From an uncultured Sutterella sp. (GTDB lineage Bacteria; Pseudomonadota; Gammaproteobacteria; Burkholderiales; Burkholderiaceae_F), in NCBI GenBank assembly GCA_900552545.1, contig USAL01000059.1:1-10445 (forward strand): DNA of 10,445 nt, in the 5' to 3' direction. Of the stretch, positions 1 through 6,113 are shown piece after piece. The notes below the pieces were generated by a model. The model made no database searches and was not told the DNA's origin. It saw nothing but the letters and a program-made list of their open reading frames with translations. Within the stretch, counting starts at the first letter, position 1. The number at the start of each line of letters is the position of its first letter. The position numbers and the translations under genes were made by a program.

Positions 1-1
1 T

Positions 2-523
2 GCGGGCTGCGCGGGGCTGGCCGCCGGGATCATGCTTCTTTTCATCGCCGCGGTCTCGGGCCTTGGGGTCATCATTGCCGCAAGCCCCGCGCTTTTTGCC
101 GTAATCAAGACGGTGGGCGCCTGCTACCTTCTGTATCTGGGCATCAAGAGCTTTTTCAAGGACGCAAGCCGCACGGCGGGGCTTTTGAAGCACGCCGAAA
201 ACCAGCAGCCCGAGGGGCTTGCCGCGCAGTTTTCAAAGTCCGTGATCGTCTCGGTCACCAATCCGCAGCCCATCATCTTCGGCATCTCGGTGCTGCCGCA
301 GTTCATCGATCCGAAGTTGGCCTACGTGCCGCAGGTGAGCATCATGATCGCCGTCTACGGGCTCATCGTCTTTTGCGTGATGTTGGCCACGGCCGTTCTT
401 GCCTCGCACGCCCGGCGCTTTCTCTCGGGTCCCTCGGGCCCCAAGATCATCAACGCGATGACGGGGACCGTCTTTGTGGCGATTGCGCTCTGGGTGCTTG
501 CGCAGACGTTCCTGCTCAACTGA
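2..523 (+). CDS. LysE/RhtB-family amino-acid exporter, 5'-truncated by window edge
   Basis: The reading frame is open from the first full codon at position 2 to a TGA at 521-523 (about 173 codons), so the true start lies upstream of the window. The visible part has hydrophobic stretches and the family-typical segment ASPALFAVIKTVGACYLLYLGIKSF, split here as ASPALFAVIK and GACYLLYLGIKSF, followed by a polar loop and then SVTNPQPIIFGISVLPQF, which matches the conserved N-P-K/Q loop and following helix of LysE/RhtB exporters. These are inner-membrane proteins with about six helices that export amino acids such as lysine, threonine or homoserine lactone; the substrate cannot be read from sequence. 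The ATG at 32 lies inside the family fold and is unlikely to be the start. A hairpin with a T-tract follows 22 bp after the stop. Family assignment is solid; substrate unknown. Confidence 0.85.
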   Translation, partial: AGCAGLAAGIMLLFIAAVSGLGVIIAASPALFAVIKTVGACYLLYLGIKSFFKDASRTAGLLKHAENQQPEGLAAQFSKSVIVSVTNPQPIIFGISVLPQFIDPKLAYVPQVSIMIAVYGLIVFCVMLATAVLASHARRFLSGPSGPKIINAMTGTVFVAIALWVLAQTFLLN

Positions 524-544
524 CGCAACAAAGGACTACGAAGC

Positions 545-577
545 GGGGTGCAAGCTTGAGGCGGGCGCCCCTTTTTT
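545..577 (+). terminator. Rho-independent terminator after the LysE-type gene
   Basis: GGGGTGC at 545-551 pairs with GCGCCCC at 565-571 (seven pairs, one of them G-U), with a 13-nt loop, followed directly by six T residues at 572-577. It sits 22 bp beyond the exporter stop codon. Confidence 0.7.
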
Positions 578-932
578 CTCCCATCCCTTCCCCAACGCCC
601 CGCCCACACCCGGCCTGCGCACTTCAATTGCCCGACGTGCGCTTTTTTCGCGCTGGGTTAGAATGTATTCTTTGACGCCTTGGCGCACCGTGCGCATATT
701 GCCCGGTCAAGACTCCCCACCCGGATCGGTGCGGGTAAACCGCCCAAGGCGTACTGTTGTCCCGAATTTTTGTTGTACCGAACTGATTGCGCACGAGCCA
801 TTGCTTTGCGCGGTCTGCGCCCCTGCGGCCCCGTCTAGGCGCCCGCGTTTGAAACAAAAGGGCCTTGAGACCTCAAGACATCAAGAGGCCACGGCCCCCG
901 CCGCCGTCAGTTCACTAGGAGAAAGACTCACC
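578..932 (+). other. Gene-free leader region upstream of fdxA
   Basis: No credible gene is seen between the exporter terminator and fdxA; the open frame that runs through here into fdxA is a non-specific upstream extension without family resemblance. The stretch holds a promoter candidate (672-700) that would give a transcript leader of roughly 225 nt. Near the 3' end there is an inverted repeat CTTGAG-AC-CTCAAG (864-877), nested with GGCC at 861-864 and 887-890, and two TCAAGA units at 873-878 and 881-886, so the leader could fold just ahead of the ribosome binding site. No riboswitch class was recognised. Confidence 0.5.
672..700 (+). promoter_or_regulatory. Candidate sigma70 promoter for fdxA
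   Basis: TTGACG at 672-677 and CATATT at 695-700 are separated by exactly 17 bp, close to the sigma70 consensus. It is the best-matching promoter in the 409-bp gap before fdxA. A second -10-like box, TAGAAT at 659-664, lies just upstream but has no good -35 partner. Confidence 0.5.
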
Positions 933-1256
933 ATGACCCACGTTGTTTGCGAACAGTGCATCAACTGCAAGCGCACCGACTGCGTCGACGTCTGCCCCGT
1001 CGACTGCTTTCACGAAGGCCCCAACTTCGTCGTGATCGATCCCGACGAGTGCATCGACTGCGCCGTGTGCGTGCCCGAGCGCCCCGAGGGCGCAATCTTT
1101 GCCGAAGAGGACGTGCCGGCCGATCAGACCGACTTCATCGCCATCAACGCCGAGCTCGCGCACCAGTGGCCCTCGATCACCCGCAAGAAGCCCTATCCGG
1201 AAGATGCCGACAAGTGGGTGGGCGTGCCCAACAAGCGCCAGTATCTGAAGCGCTAA
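933..1256 (+). CDS. fdxA: 7Fe-type ferredoxin FdxA with one cluster ligand replaced
   Basis: A 107-residue small electron carrier of the Azotobacter ferredoxin I family ([3Fe-4S]+[4Fe-4S], cytoplasmic). The start at 933 is chosen because AGGAGA (917-922) sits 10 nt upstream and the protein begins MTHVV as in the family; a longer upstream frame has no homologous look. Motifs include CINCKRTDCVDVCPVDCF near residues 9-26, EGPNFVVIDPDECIDCAVC (28-46) and the family C-terminal region ending in YLKR. The [4Fe-4S] ligands (Cys21, 40, 43, 46) and Cys9 and Cys17 are present. The position equivalent to A. vinelandii Cys49, the third [3Fe-4S] ligand, is Arg50 (codon CGC), in the context VCVPERPEGAI. 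An additional Cys6 replaces the usual Thr. Length is normal. The neighbouring fpr suggests the pair work together, FdxA receiving or donating electrons to the flavin reductase. Confidence 0.95.
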   Translation: MTHVVCEQCINCKRTDCVDVCPVDCFHEGPNFVVIDPDECIDCAVCVPERPEGAIFAEEDVPADQTDFIAINAELAHQWPSITRKKPYPEDADKWVGVPNKRQYLKR

Positions 1257-1376
1257 GAGCCGCCTTGGGCGTCGTGCGACGCTTGAATAAAAGAAAAGCG
1301 CCGCACGCCGTCAGAAAAGTCAATCAAACCAAGACCGAACACCTCAATCTCACCATCAAGCCGCAGATGCCGCCTC

Positions 1377-1404
1377 GTTGATCGTTGATCATTGATCGTT
1401 GATC
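1377..1404 (+). repeat. Four tandem 7-bp units (G/A)TTGATC
   Basis: Units lie at 1377-1383, 1384-1390, 1391-1397 and 1398-1404; the third begins with A, the others with G. Each contains GATC. The array ends 39 bp before the fpr start codon. It could be a slippage product, a set of binding sites for a helically arrayed regulator, or a cluster of Dam-type methylation sites; the sequence alone does not decide. Confidence 0.85.
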
Positions 1405-1443
1405 ACGGCGCTGCGACCTCGCGATTCTGGAGTCGAATCAACC

Positions 1444-2178
1444 ATGGCTGTTGTCCGTACTGAAGTCCTTGAAGCCGTTGCCGTCGCCGACAACGTGGTG
1501 CATCTCGAGCTTGCCGTGCCCGAAGGCATGCACTGGAAGACGGGCGAATTCGTGCGCGTGGCGCTGCCGGGCGCAACGGATTCCGAGTGGCGCTGCTACT
1601 CGATCGGCACGCCCGCCGGTTCAAAGGCGATCGGGCTGTTCATCGCCCGCGTCAAGGGTGGCGCCGTCTCGCCCAAACTCTGCGCCCTCAAGAAGGGCGA
1701 CCCGATCGACATCGACACCGAAACGATGGGCATGCTCATCGAGGATCGGCTCGAAGCGGGCGGCAAGGACCTGTGGCTTTTTGCTACCGGCACGGGCGTG
1801 ACCTCGTTCATCGCCGTCGCAAGCGACCCGGCGATCACCGAGAAGTATGAAAACATCATCCTCGTGCACGGCGTGCGCACCTGGGGCGAAACGCAGTACG
1901 TGGGCCACTACATCAAGAAGAGCCCCAAGCTTCAGGTAATGGCCTGCGTCACCCGAGAAAAGGGAGCGCTTCTGTGCGAGCGCGTGCCGTGTGCGCTCAC
2001 CGACGGCCTTGCGGAAAAGACCGCGGGCCTCACGCTTGATCCGGCCCGCTCGCGCGCGATGATCTGCGGCAATCCCGCCATGGTGAAGGCCGTGCGCGAA
2101 GCCCTCAAGGAGCGCGGCCTCGTAAGCCCCCGTGCGGGCAAGCCCGGTCAGGTGCTTGTCGAAAACTTCTGGCTCTGA
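1444..2178 (+). CDS. fpr: Ferredoxin-NADP+ reductase (FAD-dependent)
   Basis: A 244-residue cytoplasmic flavoprotein exchanging electrons between NADPH and ferredoxin or flavodoxin. The N-terminal FAD domain shows the R-x-Y-S motif (Arg50, Tyr52, Ser53 in EWRCYSIGTPAG). The NADP domain starts near residue 111 with LFATGTGVTSF (GTG 116-118), followed by VHGVRTWGE (141-149) and CGNPAMVKAVRE (208-219). It ends QVLVENFWL, an aromatic-rich tail as seen in bacterial Fpr enzymes. The start ATG at 1444 has GGAG 11 nt upstream; a TTG further upstream (1399) would begin inside the GATC repeat and is unlikely. Length is slightly below the usual 250-260. It follows fdxA by 187 bp in the same direction and is closed by a strong terminator, so co-regulation with fdxA is plausible but not proven. 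Confidence 0.92.
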   Translation: MAVVRTEVLEAVAVADNVVHLELAVPEGMHWKTGEFVRVALPGATDSEWRCYSIGTPAGSKAIGLFIARVKGGAVSPKLCALKKGDPIDIDTETMGMLIEDRLEAGGKDLWLFATGTGVTSFIAVASDPAITEKYENIILVHGVRTWGETQYVGHYIKKSPKLQVMACVTREKGALLCERVPCALTDGLAEKTAGLTLDPARSRAMICGNPAMVKAVREALKERGLVSPRAGKPGQVLVENFWL

Positions 2179-2198
2179 TCGCCAGATTACGGAACTTC

Positions 2199-2221
2199 GG
2201 CGGAGAAGGAGGGATTCGAAC
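2199..2221 (-). repeat. tRNA-Ser 3'-end-like fragment (possible att-site remnant)
   Basis: Read on the minus strand, 2221 down to 2199 gives a G, the canonical T-loop TTCGAAT, the 3' half of a T-stem (CCCTC), a seven-base acceptor strand CTTCTCC, discriminator G and CC, as at the 3' end of bacterial tRNA-Ser. The base where the final A of CCA would be (2198) reads G instead. The likeness stops upstream in the T-stem: the bases that should pair with CCCTC do not. So this is a 3' fragment, not a tRNA gene. Such copies arise when integrases use tRNA 3' ends as attachment sites. It overlaps the left arm of the fpr terminator, so part of the resemblance could be coincidental. Confidence 0.45.
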
Positions 2222-2243
2222 GCTTTCGGCTCCCTCCTTTTTT
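2206..2243 (+). terminator. Strong rho-independent terminator after fpr
   Basis: AAGGAGGGA (2206-2214) pairs perfectly with TCCCTCCTT (2231-2239), a 9-bp stem with a 16-nt loop, running into six T residues (2238-2243). It starts 28 bp after the fpr stop. Confidence 0.85.
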
Positions 2244-2321
2244 CATTCCGCCCGTTGCAGAACCGCCATGACGTCGTCCTGCGTCTCAAGAGCAGCATCA
2301 CCCTCTTTTCCTTCCCGCAGC

Positions 2322-2942
2322 ATGAAGACATCCGCCCCCGTTTCCACCACGAACACAGTCCCCGCCAGCGGCATCACGCCAGAAGCGATTGAAGCACTGC
2401 TGCCGCAGACGCAGTGCCGGCAGTGCGGCTTTGACGGCTGCGCGCAGTACGCCGCGGCCATTGCCGCGCACCGCGCACCGATCAACCGCTGTGCGCCCGG
2501 GGGCGCGGTGGGCATTGAAAAGCTCGCGCGCGCCATGCACGAAGAACCAATCGCGCTTGACCCCGAGTACGGACAGGAACTTCCCTACAGCGTCGCGCGC
2601 ATCCGCTCGCACGCGTGCATCGGCTGCGGTCTGTGCGCGGCCGCCTGCCCCGTGGAGGTGATCAGCGGCGTTCCCAAGCACCTCTATGCGGTGATCGAGC
2701 CCTACTGCACGGGCTGCGGACTGTGCGTGTGCGCCTGTCCGGTGAACGCCGTCGACATGCTCGAAGCAGGCCGCAAGTGGACGGATGACGACGCAAAGGC
2801 AGCCCGTCAGCGTTATCACGAGGCCCGTGAGCGGCGCGCGCGCATCCGTCAGGAGCGCACCGCAGCCGTTGCGCACGATGCGGCCACCCGCGCCTCGGTA
2901 CTGGCGGCGGTGCTGGCCAAGGCGGGTGCAAAGCCGCAGTAA
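2322..2942 (+). CDS. rnfB: RnfB-like polyferredoxin (electron transport complex subunit B), no membrane anchor
   Basis: A 206-residue Fe-S protein. An N-terminal four-cysteine cluster motif (Cys32, 35, 40, 57 in CRQCGFDGC...NRC) is followed by two bacterial ferredoxin-type [4Fe-4S] motifs: CIGCGLCAAACP (Cys99, 102, 105, 109) and CTGCGLCVCACP (Cys129, 132, 135, 139), then a charged helical tail rich in Arg and Glu. This is the RnfB/RsxB arrangement, but the usual N-terminal transmembrane helix is absent. The start is uncertain: ATG 2322 (MKTSAPV) is preferred, while ATG 2268 would add 18 poorly conserved residues; neither has a strong ribosome binding site. No other Rnf subunit is visible. Its position directly before nth parallels the rnf-nth linkage known in proteobacteria. 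A role as an electron shuttle to a membrane partner or to a redox sensor is inference. Confidence 0.85.
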   Translation: MKTSAPVSTTNTVPASGITPEAIEALLPQTQCRQCGFDGCAQYAAAIAAHRAPINRCAPGGAVGIEKLARAMHEEPIALDPEYGQELPYSVARIRSHACIGCGLCAAACPVEVISGVPKHLYAVIEPYCTGCGLCVCACPVNAVDMLEAGRKWTDDDAKAARQRYHEARERRARIRQERTAAVAHDAATRASVLAAVLAKAGAKPQ

Positions 2943-3000
2943 GCGCTTCATTGACTTCAAGCGCCCTCTCTTTAAGACTCCTCCAGCAAAAGGATTCCCC

Positions 3001-3642
3001 ATGAACGACAACGGCCGCCGTGAAATTCTCGAGCGTCTCGCGCGTGAGCGTCCGGCCCCGCAAAGCGAGCTTGTTTGGCACAACCCGTTTGAGCTTCTGA
3101 TTGCCGTGATGCTCTCGGCGCAGACGACCGATCAGAAAGTGAACGCCGTCACCCCAGCGCTTTTTGCACGCGCGCCTACGGCAGCTGCCCTGGCCGCCAT
3201 GACGGCGGCCGACGTCGAGTCCTACATCAAGACCCTGGGGCTTTTCCGCTCGAAAGCCAAGCACGCCGTTGAAACCGCAGGGATTCTCGTGCGCGACTAT
3301 CAAGGCCAAGTGCCGCAGAGCATCAAGGACCTTGTGAAACTGCCCGGTGTCGGCGAAAAAACCGCCAAGGTGGTGATGAACGTCGCCTTCGGCAAACCTT
3401 ACGTTGCGGTCGACACCCACATCTTTCGGGTGGCGCACCGCACGGGGCTTGTGCGTGAAGCAAACGGCAGGACGCCTGCCGAGGTCGGCGCTTTCTTGGA
3501 AAAGCACCTCCCCGAGGATCTGCTTTTGAACGCCCACCACTGGATTCTTCTGCACGGGCGCTACTGCTGCACGGCCCGCAATCCGCACTGCGCCGAGTGC
3601 CCGATTGCCGATTTGTGCGAGTACAAGGAAAAGACCGCTTAG
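3001..3642 (+). CDS. nth: Endonuclease III (DNA glycosylase / AP lyase)
   Basis: A 213-residue base-excision-repair enzyme that removes oxidised pyrimidines and cleaves abasic sites. The helix-hairpin-helix LPGVGEKTAKVV carries the catalytic Lys120, and AVDTHIFRV carries the catalytic Asp138, at the same positions as in E. coli Nth. The C-terminal [4Fe-4S] loop C-x6-C-x2-C-x5-C is intact (Cys190, 197, 200, 206). The ATG at 3001 is preceded by AAAAGGA (2988-2994) and gives the standard length; a longer frame upstream merely overlaps rnfB out of frame. It lies 58 bp after rnfB in the same direction with no terminator between, so the two are probably co-transcribed. Confidence 0.97.
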   Translation: MNDNGRREILERLARERPAPQSELVWHNPFELLIAVMLSAQTTDQKVNAVTPALFARAPTAAALAAMTAADVESYIKTLGLFRSKAKHAVETAGILVRDYQGQVPQSIKDLVKLPGVGEKTAKVVMNVAFGKPYVAVDTHIFRVAHRTGLVREANGRTPAEVGAFLEKHLPEDLLLNAHHWILLHGRYCCTARNPHCAECPIADLCEYKEKTA

Positions 3643-3862
3643 ACGTCCTGTGATGCGAGGGGATGCGTGATGAGGAGCCCTGAAGGACATTGGACGCTTT
3701 CAGTGGACTCCCACCGCCACGCCCTCGCCCTCCTCTTTCGTCTTTGCGCCTTCCTTCCTCGCGCGGGGCTATATTGAGCCTTCAAGGGACTTCGCCGGCC
3801 TCCCGGCCCTCTCCTGAGGCCCTGCTCGATTTTGAGAATTTTCCTAAAGGCGCATCGTCACC

Positions 3863-4583
3863 ATGCAAGCACTTGACTGGCAAATCATCGTCTGCGTCAT
3901 TCTGGGCGCGGCCGCCGGGGGCTTTGTGAACGGCCTGGCCGGTTTCGGGACGGCGCTGATGTCGCTTGGGAGCTGGCTTCAGGCGATGCCCGCCCAGGAG
4001 GCCGTGCCGATCGTGGCGGCCATGAGCGTGATCAGCGGCGTACAGAGCCTGTGGCTCACCCGTGCGGGGCTCTCAAAGGGGATGAAGAGGCTGCCGAGGT
4101 TTCTCATTCCGGCGCTTTTGGCCATGCCCGCGGGCACGGCGATTCTGGCCTGGATCGACGCCTCGGCGATCAAGATCACGATTGCCTGCCTGATGCTTCT
4201 TTACGGCGTCTTTCTTCTGACGCGCCATACGCTGCCGCAGATCAAGCGCGAACACCCAGTCTGCGACGTGATCGTTGCCGCGGCTAGCGGCCTGTTGGGC
4301 GGCGCTGCAGCCCTGGAGCAAGCAGGAGACAAGCGCGATCCTCAGGCCCTTCAACGTCGTGATTCTGGGGCTAGCCACGGCGGTCTACGTCTGGCGGGGG
4401 TTCTTTACGCTCAATACGCTCGTGATGATGGCCATTGCCATTCCCGCCACGCTCATCGCCTCCCAGGCGGGCGTTGCGGTCTACAAGCGCTTGTCGGAGA
4501 CAGCCTTCATGCACGTGCGCCTGTTGCTCATTATCGGCGGAGCTGCATGCCTCATCCTGCGCGTGACGTTTCTGGCGCTTTAA
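3863..4583 (+). pseudogene. TauE/SafE (TSUP) permease broken by internal deletion and frameshift
   Basis: The first about 150 codons (3863 to about 4313) encode a TSUP-type membrane protein: a hydrophobic N-terminus with GAAAGGFVNGLAGFGTAL, several further helices, and SGLLGGAAAL. After that, the same frame becomes arginine-rich nonsense ending at 4786. The family sequence resumes in the next frame from about 4314 as WSKQETSAILRPFNVVILG and continues through two or three helices to a stop at 4581-4583. Comparing with the family pattern, roughly a dozen residues that normally follow GGAAAL (around a conserved Ser-Gly and a Trp) are missing, so a deletion of about 40 bp near 4310-4316 explains both the gap and the frameshift. 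TSUP proteins move sulfite, sulfonates or other organic anions; the substrate is unknown. AAAGG (3846-3850) precedes the start. A recent mutation or an assembly error are both possible. Confidence 0.8.
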
Positions 4584-4638
4584 GGCGTCGTGGAGCCTCG
4601 ACGGATTGCTCAAAAACCTGCAGGATATCGGCAACAAC

Positions 4639-4691
4639 ACCCCGCAAGCCTCTACCGTTGAAAGACGCAACGCTCACACGGCGGGGTTTTT
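4639..4691 (+). terminator. Rho-independent terminator after the broken permease
   Basis: ACCCCGC (4639-4645) pairs with GCGGGGT (4681-4687), followed by T residues to 4691. The 35-nt loop contains its own small stem, CGTTG (4656-4660) with CAACG (4668-4672). It lies 56 bp after the permease stop. Confidence 0.55.
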
Positions 4692-4784
4692 CATGCCCGG
4701 AAAAAACGAAAGCGCCAACACCTCATTTGGACGCCGGGCACTCCCAAACCTCGCAAATCCCGGCCGCAGCACTTCACGCAGGGT

Positions 4785-4816
4785 AAAAAAAAAAGCCGGC
4801 GCCCTGAAAGCCCAGC
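4785..4816 (-). terminator. Minus-strand terminator of the YczE-like gene
   Basis: Read on the minus strand, a short GC-rich stem (five pairs, one G-U, between 4812-4816 and 4795-4799) is followed by ten consecutive T residues (4794 to 4785). It lies about 36 bp past the stop of the minus-strand gene. The stem is modest but the T-tract is strong. Confidence 0.55.
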
Positions 4817-4851
4817 CCTCTTAGGTTCCTTTTGCTCTTTCCCGGTCCCGA

Positions 4852-5487
4852 CTAGTCGATCGCGCGATGCTTCGGGAAGAGCCGGCCCCAGATCTTCAAA
4901 AAGACGTTGGCGCAGCGCCCCGCCCCGAGTGCCGTGATGAGCGTGCCCTCGCGCAGGCCCACGATGGTGCCGAAGAAGATCAGACTCAGGATCACCGCCG
5001 CCACGACGAGGAAGATGTCCACGCCCATTCGGAGCGTCCCGAACGACCCGCCCCAGCGGTGCATGATGGTGAGCACCAGGCCCTCGGGCGGAAGAATGAG
5101 CAGGCGCGCATAGACCATGCCCGAAATGCCGAGGCCCGTCAGCACGGTGCCCGCCATTACCTGAAGACCGCACATCGCGAAGCTCGTGGGATTAAGAAAG
5201 GAGGTCATCCACATGGCCCCGTCGAACACGAGGCCGAAGAGCGCGCAGACCGGCAGCTGCTTGACGGCCTTCACGAGAAAGTCGCGACGATCGACGATCG
5301 TCTGCAGCACGAAGAAAAAGGCGTTGGTGGCAAAGACGAAAAAGCCCATCGAAAGTCCCGTGCGCTGAGACAGGACGATTGCAGCCGAGCTCACCGTGCC
5401 GGTGCCCAGTCCCGCATGCGTGACGGTCGAAATTCCGGTTGCAAGCACACAAAGCCCAAAGAGAAACATCATGAAGCGAAAAAACAT
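4852..5487 (-). CDS. YczE/YitT-like integral membrane protein of unknown function
   Basis: A 211-residue, very hydrophobic protein with about five predicted membrane segments. Features resembling the YczE family are the N-terminal FGLCVLATGISTVTHAGLGTG, a mid segment TGLSMGFFVFATNAFFF, the loop LPPEGLVLTIMHRWGG followed by a basic turn and a helix (FGTLRMGVDIF), and the late GTIVGLREGTLITALGAG. No transport substrate or enzymatic role is established for the family. The start at 5487 is chosen because GGTGAG lies 9 nt upstream; the open frame extends further to 5559 but adds a non-family N-terminus. A 7-bp inverted repeat lies about 55 bp upstream. It converges on the broken permease and stands alone as a transcription unit. 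Confidence 0.75.
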   Translation of the reverse strand: MFFRFMMFLFGLCVLATGISTVTHAGLGTGTVSSAAIVLSQRTGLSMGFFVFATNAFFFVLQTIVDRRDFLVKAVKQLPVCALFGLVFDGAMWMTSFLNPTSFAMCGLQVMAGTVLTGLGISGMVYARLLILPPEGLVLTIMHRWGGSFGTLRMGVDIFLVVAAVILSLIFFGTIVGLREGTLITALGAGRCANVFLKIWGRLFPKHRAID

Positions 5488-5541
5488 GGCGCAATACTCA
5501 CCGAAAAAAATCAAATCAACAAATACCGGAACAACCGCCGC

Positions 5542-5568
5542 CGTCAGCCGATACTCCAAAAGCTGACG
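5542..5568. repeat. Inverted repeat upstream of the YczE-like gene
   Basis: CGTCAGC (5542-5548) and GCTGACG (5562-5568) are perfect 7-bp inverted copies separated by 13 bp. Located 55 bp upstream of the start codon, it could be a regulator site or fold as a hairpin in a leader. Confidence 0.6.
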
Positions 5569-5800
5569 ACCTGAACACAGAAAGTGCGCGCACCTGATGC
5601 GCCGCTCGAAAAGCGAAGCACTTCCTTAGCCTTCCCCTGCCTTCCTCTCCCGACTCCAGGGACAAAAACGCCCCTGCGAGCCCCGCGGCGCGTCCTTAAA
5701 AAAAGACGAGCACCCGCAAGGCGCGCACGGACAACTCCTGAGAAAGGAGAGACTGCGGCCGAAACGCCGGCCCGCAGAACGGCACAACGGACACAGCACA

Positions 5801-5827
5801 ATGCGCACAGCACGGTGCGGTGCGCAT
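5801..5827. repeat. Perfect 8-bp inverted repeat
   Basis: ATGCGCAC (5801-5808) and GTGCGCAT (5820-5827) are exact inverted copies with 11 bp between. The loop itself holds GCAC and GTGC that can pair, so a compact GC-rich hairpin is possible on either strand. No T-tract follows, so it is not an obvious terminator. Confidence 0.65.
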
Positions 5828-5933
5828 CAACCGAGGCACAAGAGCACGAAGGCGGAGCAAGGACGCAGGAACGCCGGGAGCCGCCGGCAGCGGCACGGCA
5901 TTCGTCAGAAACGAAAACGGCCGCCGCAGGGCG

Positions 5934-5967
5934 CTTTTTCCGGATGGAGTTCTTATGTCGGAAAAAG
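5934..5967. repeat. Perfect 9-bp inverted repeat
   Basis: CTTTTTCCG (5934-5942) and CGGAAAAAG (5959-5967) are exact inverted copies with a 16-bp spacer. The arms are A/T-rich, unlike typical terminator stems here, and the spacer begins GATGGAG. A regulator site or the scar of a small mobile element is conceivable; nothing else supports either. Confidence 0.65.
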
Positions 5968-6080
5968 ACCTTGCATGAGGCCGTCGAAGGCGCCTTGCGC
6001 CCCCAAAAAAGAAGGCGCTGCGCCGCATCGTCTGTCGGATCGCGCAGTCAACAAATCAGGAAAAAGGAGGACTCCACAGA

Positions 6081-6113
6081 AATCAAAGCGGGCTCACTTG
6101 TGAAGGAGCCCGC
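6081..6113 (-). terminator. Minus-strand terminator downstream of nfsA
   Basis: On the minus strand GCGGGCTC (6113-6106) pairs with GAGCCCGC (6095-6088) around a 10-nt loop, followed by TTTGATTT (6087-6080). It lies about 180 bp past the nfsA stop, so the transcript would carry a long 3' tail. Confidence 0.5.

Noticed and set aside
474..932. Upstream extension of the fdxA reading frame by about 150 codons
   Set aside because: The added residues have no family resemblance, a clear ribosome binding site lies before 933, and the protein from 933 has the exact length and start of FdxA.
1269..1282. Small hairpin after fdxA (GCGTC-GTGC-GACGC)
   Set aside because: Only five pairs and no T-tract afterward; not enough to call a terminator.
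1377..1404. CRISPR array or plasmid-type iterons
   Set aside because: Units are 7 bp with no spacers and there are no cas or replication genes nearby; described only as a short tandem repeat.
1621..2331. 236-codon minus-strand frame opposite fpr
   Set aside because: Shadow of a confidently assigned flavoprotein gene, and it would run through the fpr terminator.
2298..3690. Long minus-strand open frames opposite rnfB and nth (261 and 342 codons)
   Set aside because: They are mirror frames of two well-supported genes, with arginine and histidine-rich translations lacking any recognisable motif.
3744..3775. Promoter candidate TTGCGC...TATATT before the permease
   Set aside because: The -10 box is good but the spacer is 20 bp; too weak to list as a feature.
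4867..5574. 235-codon plus-strand frame opposite the YczE-like gene
   Set aside because: Its translation is a charged His/Glu/Arg-rich sequence typical of the antisense of a membrane protein gene.
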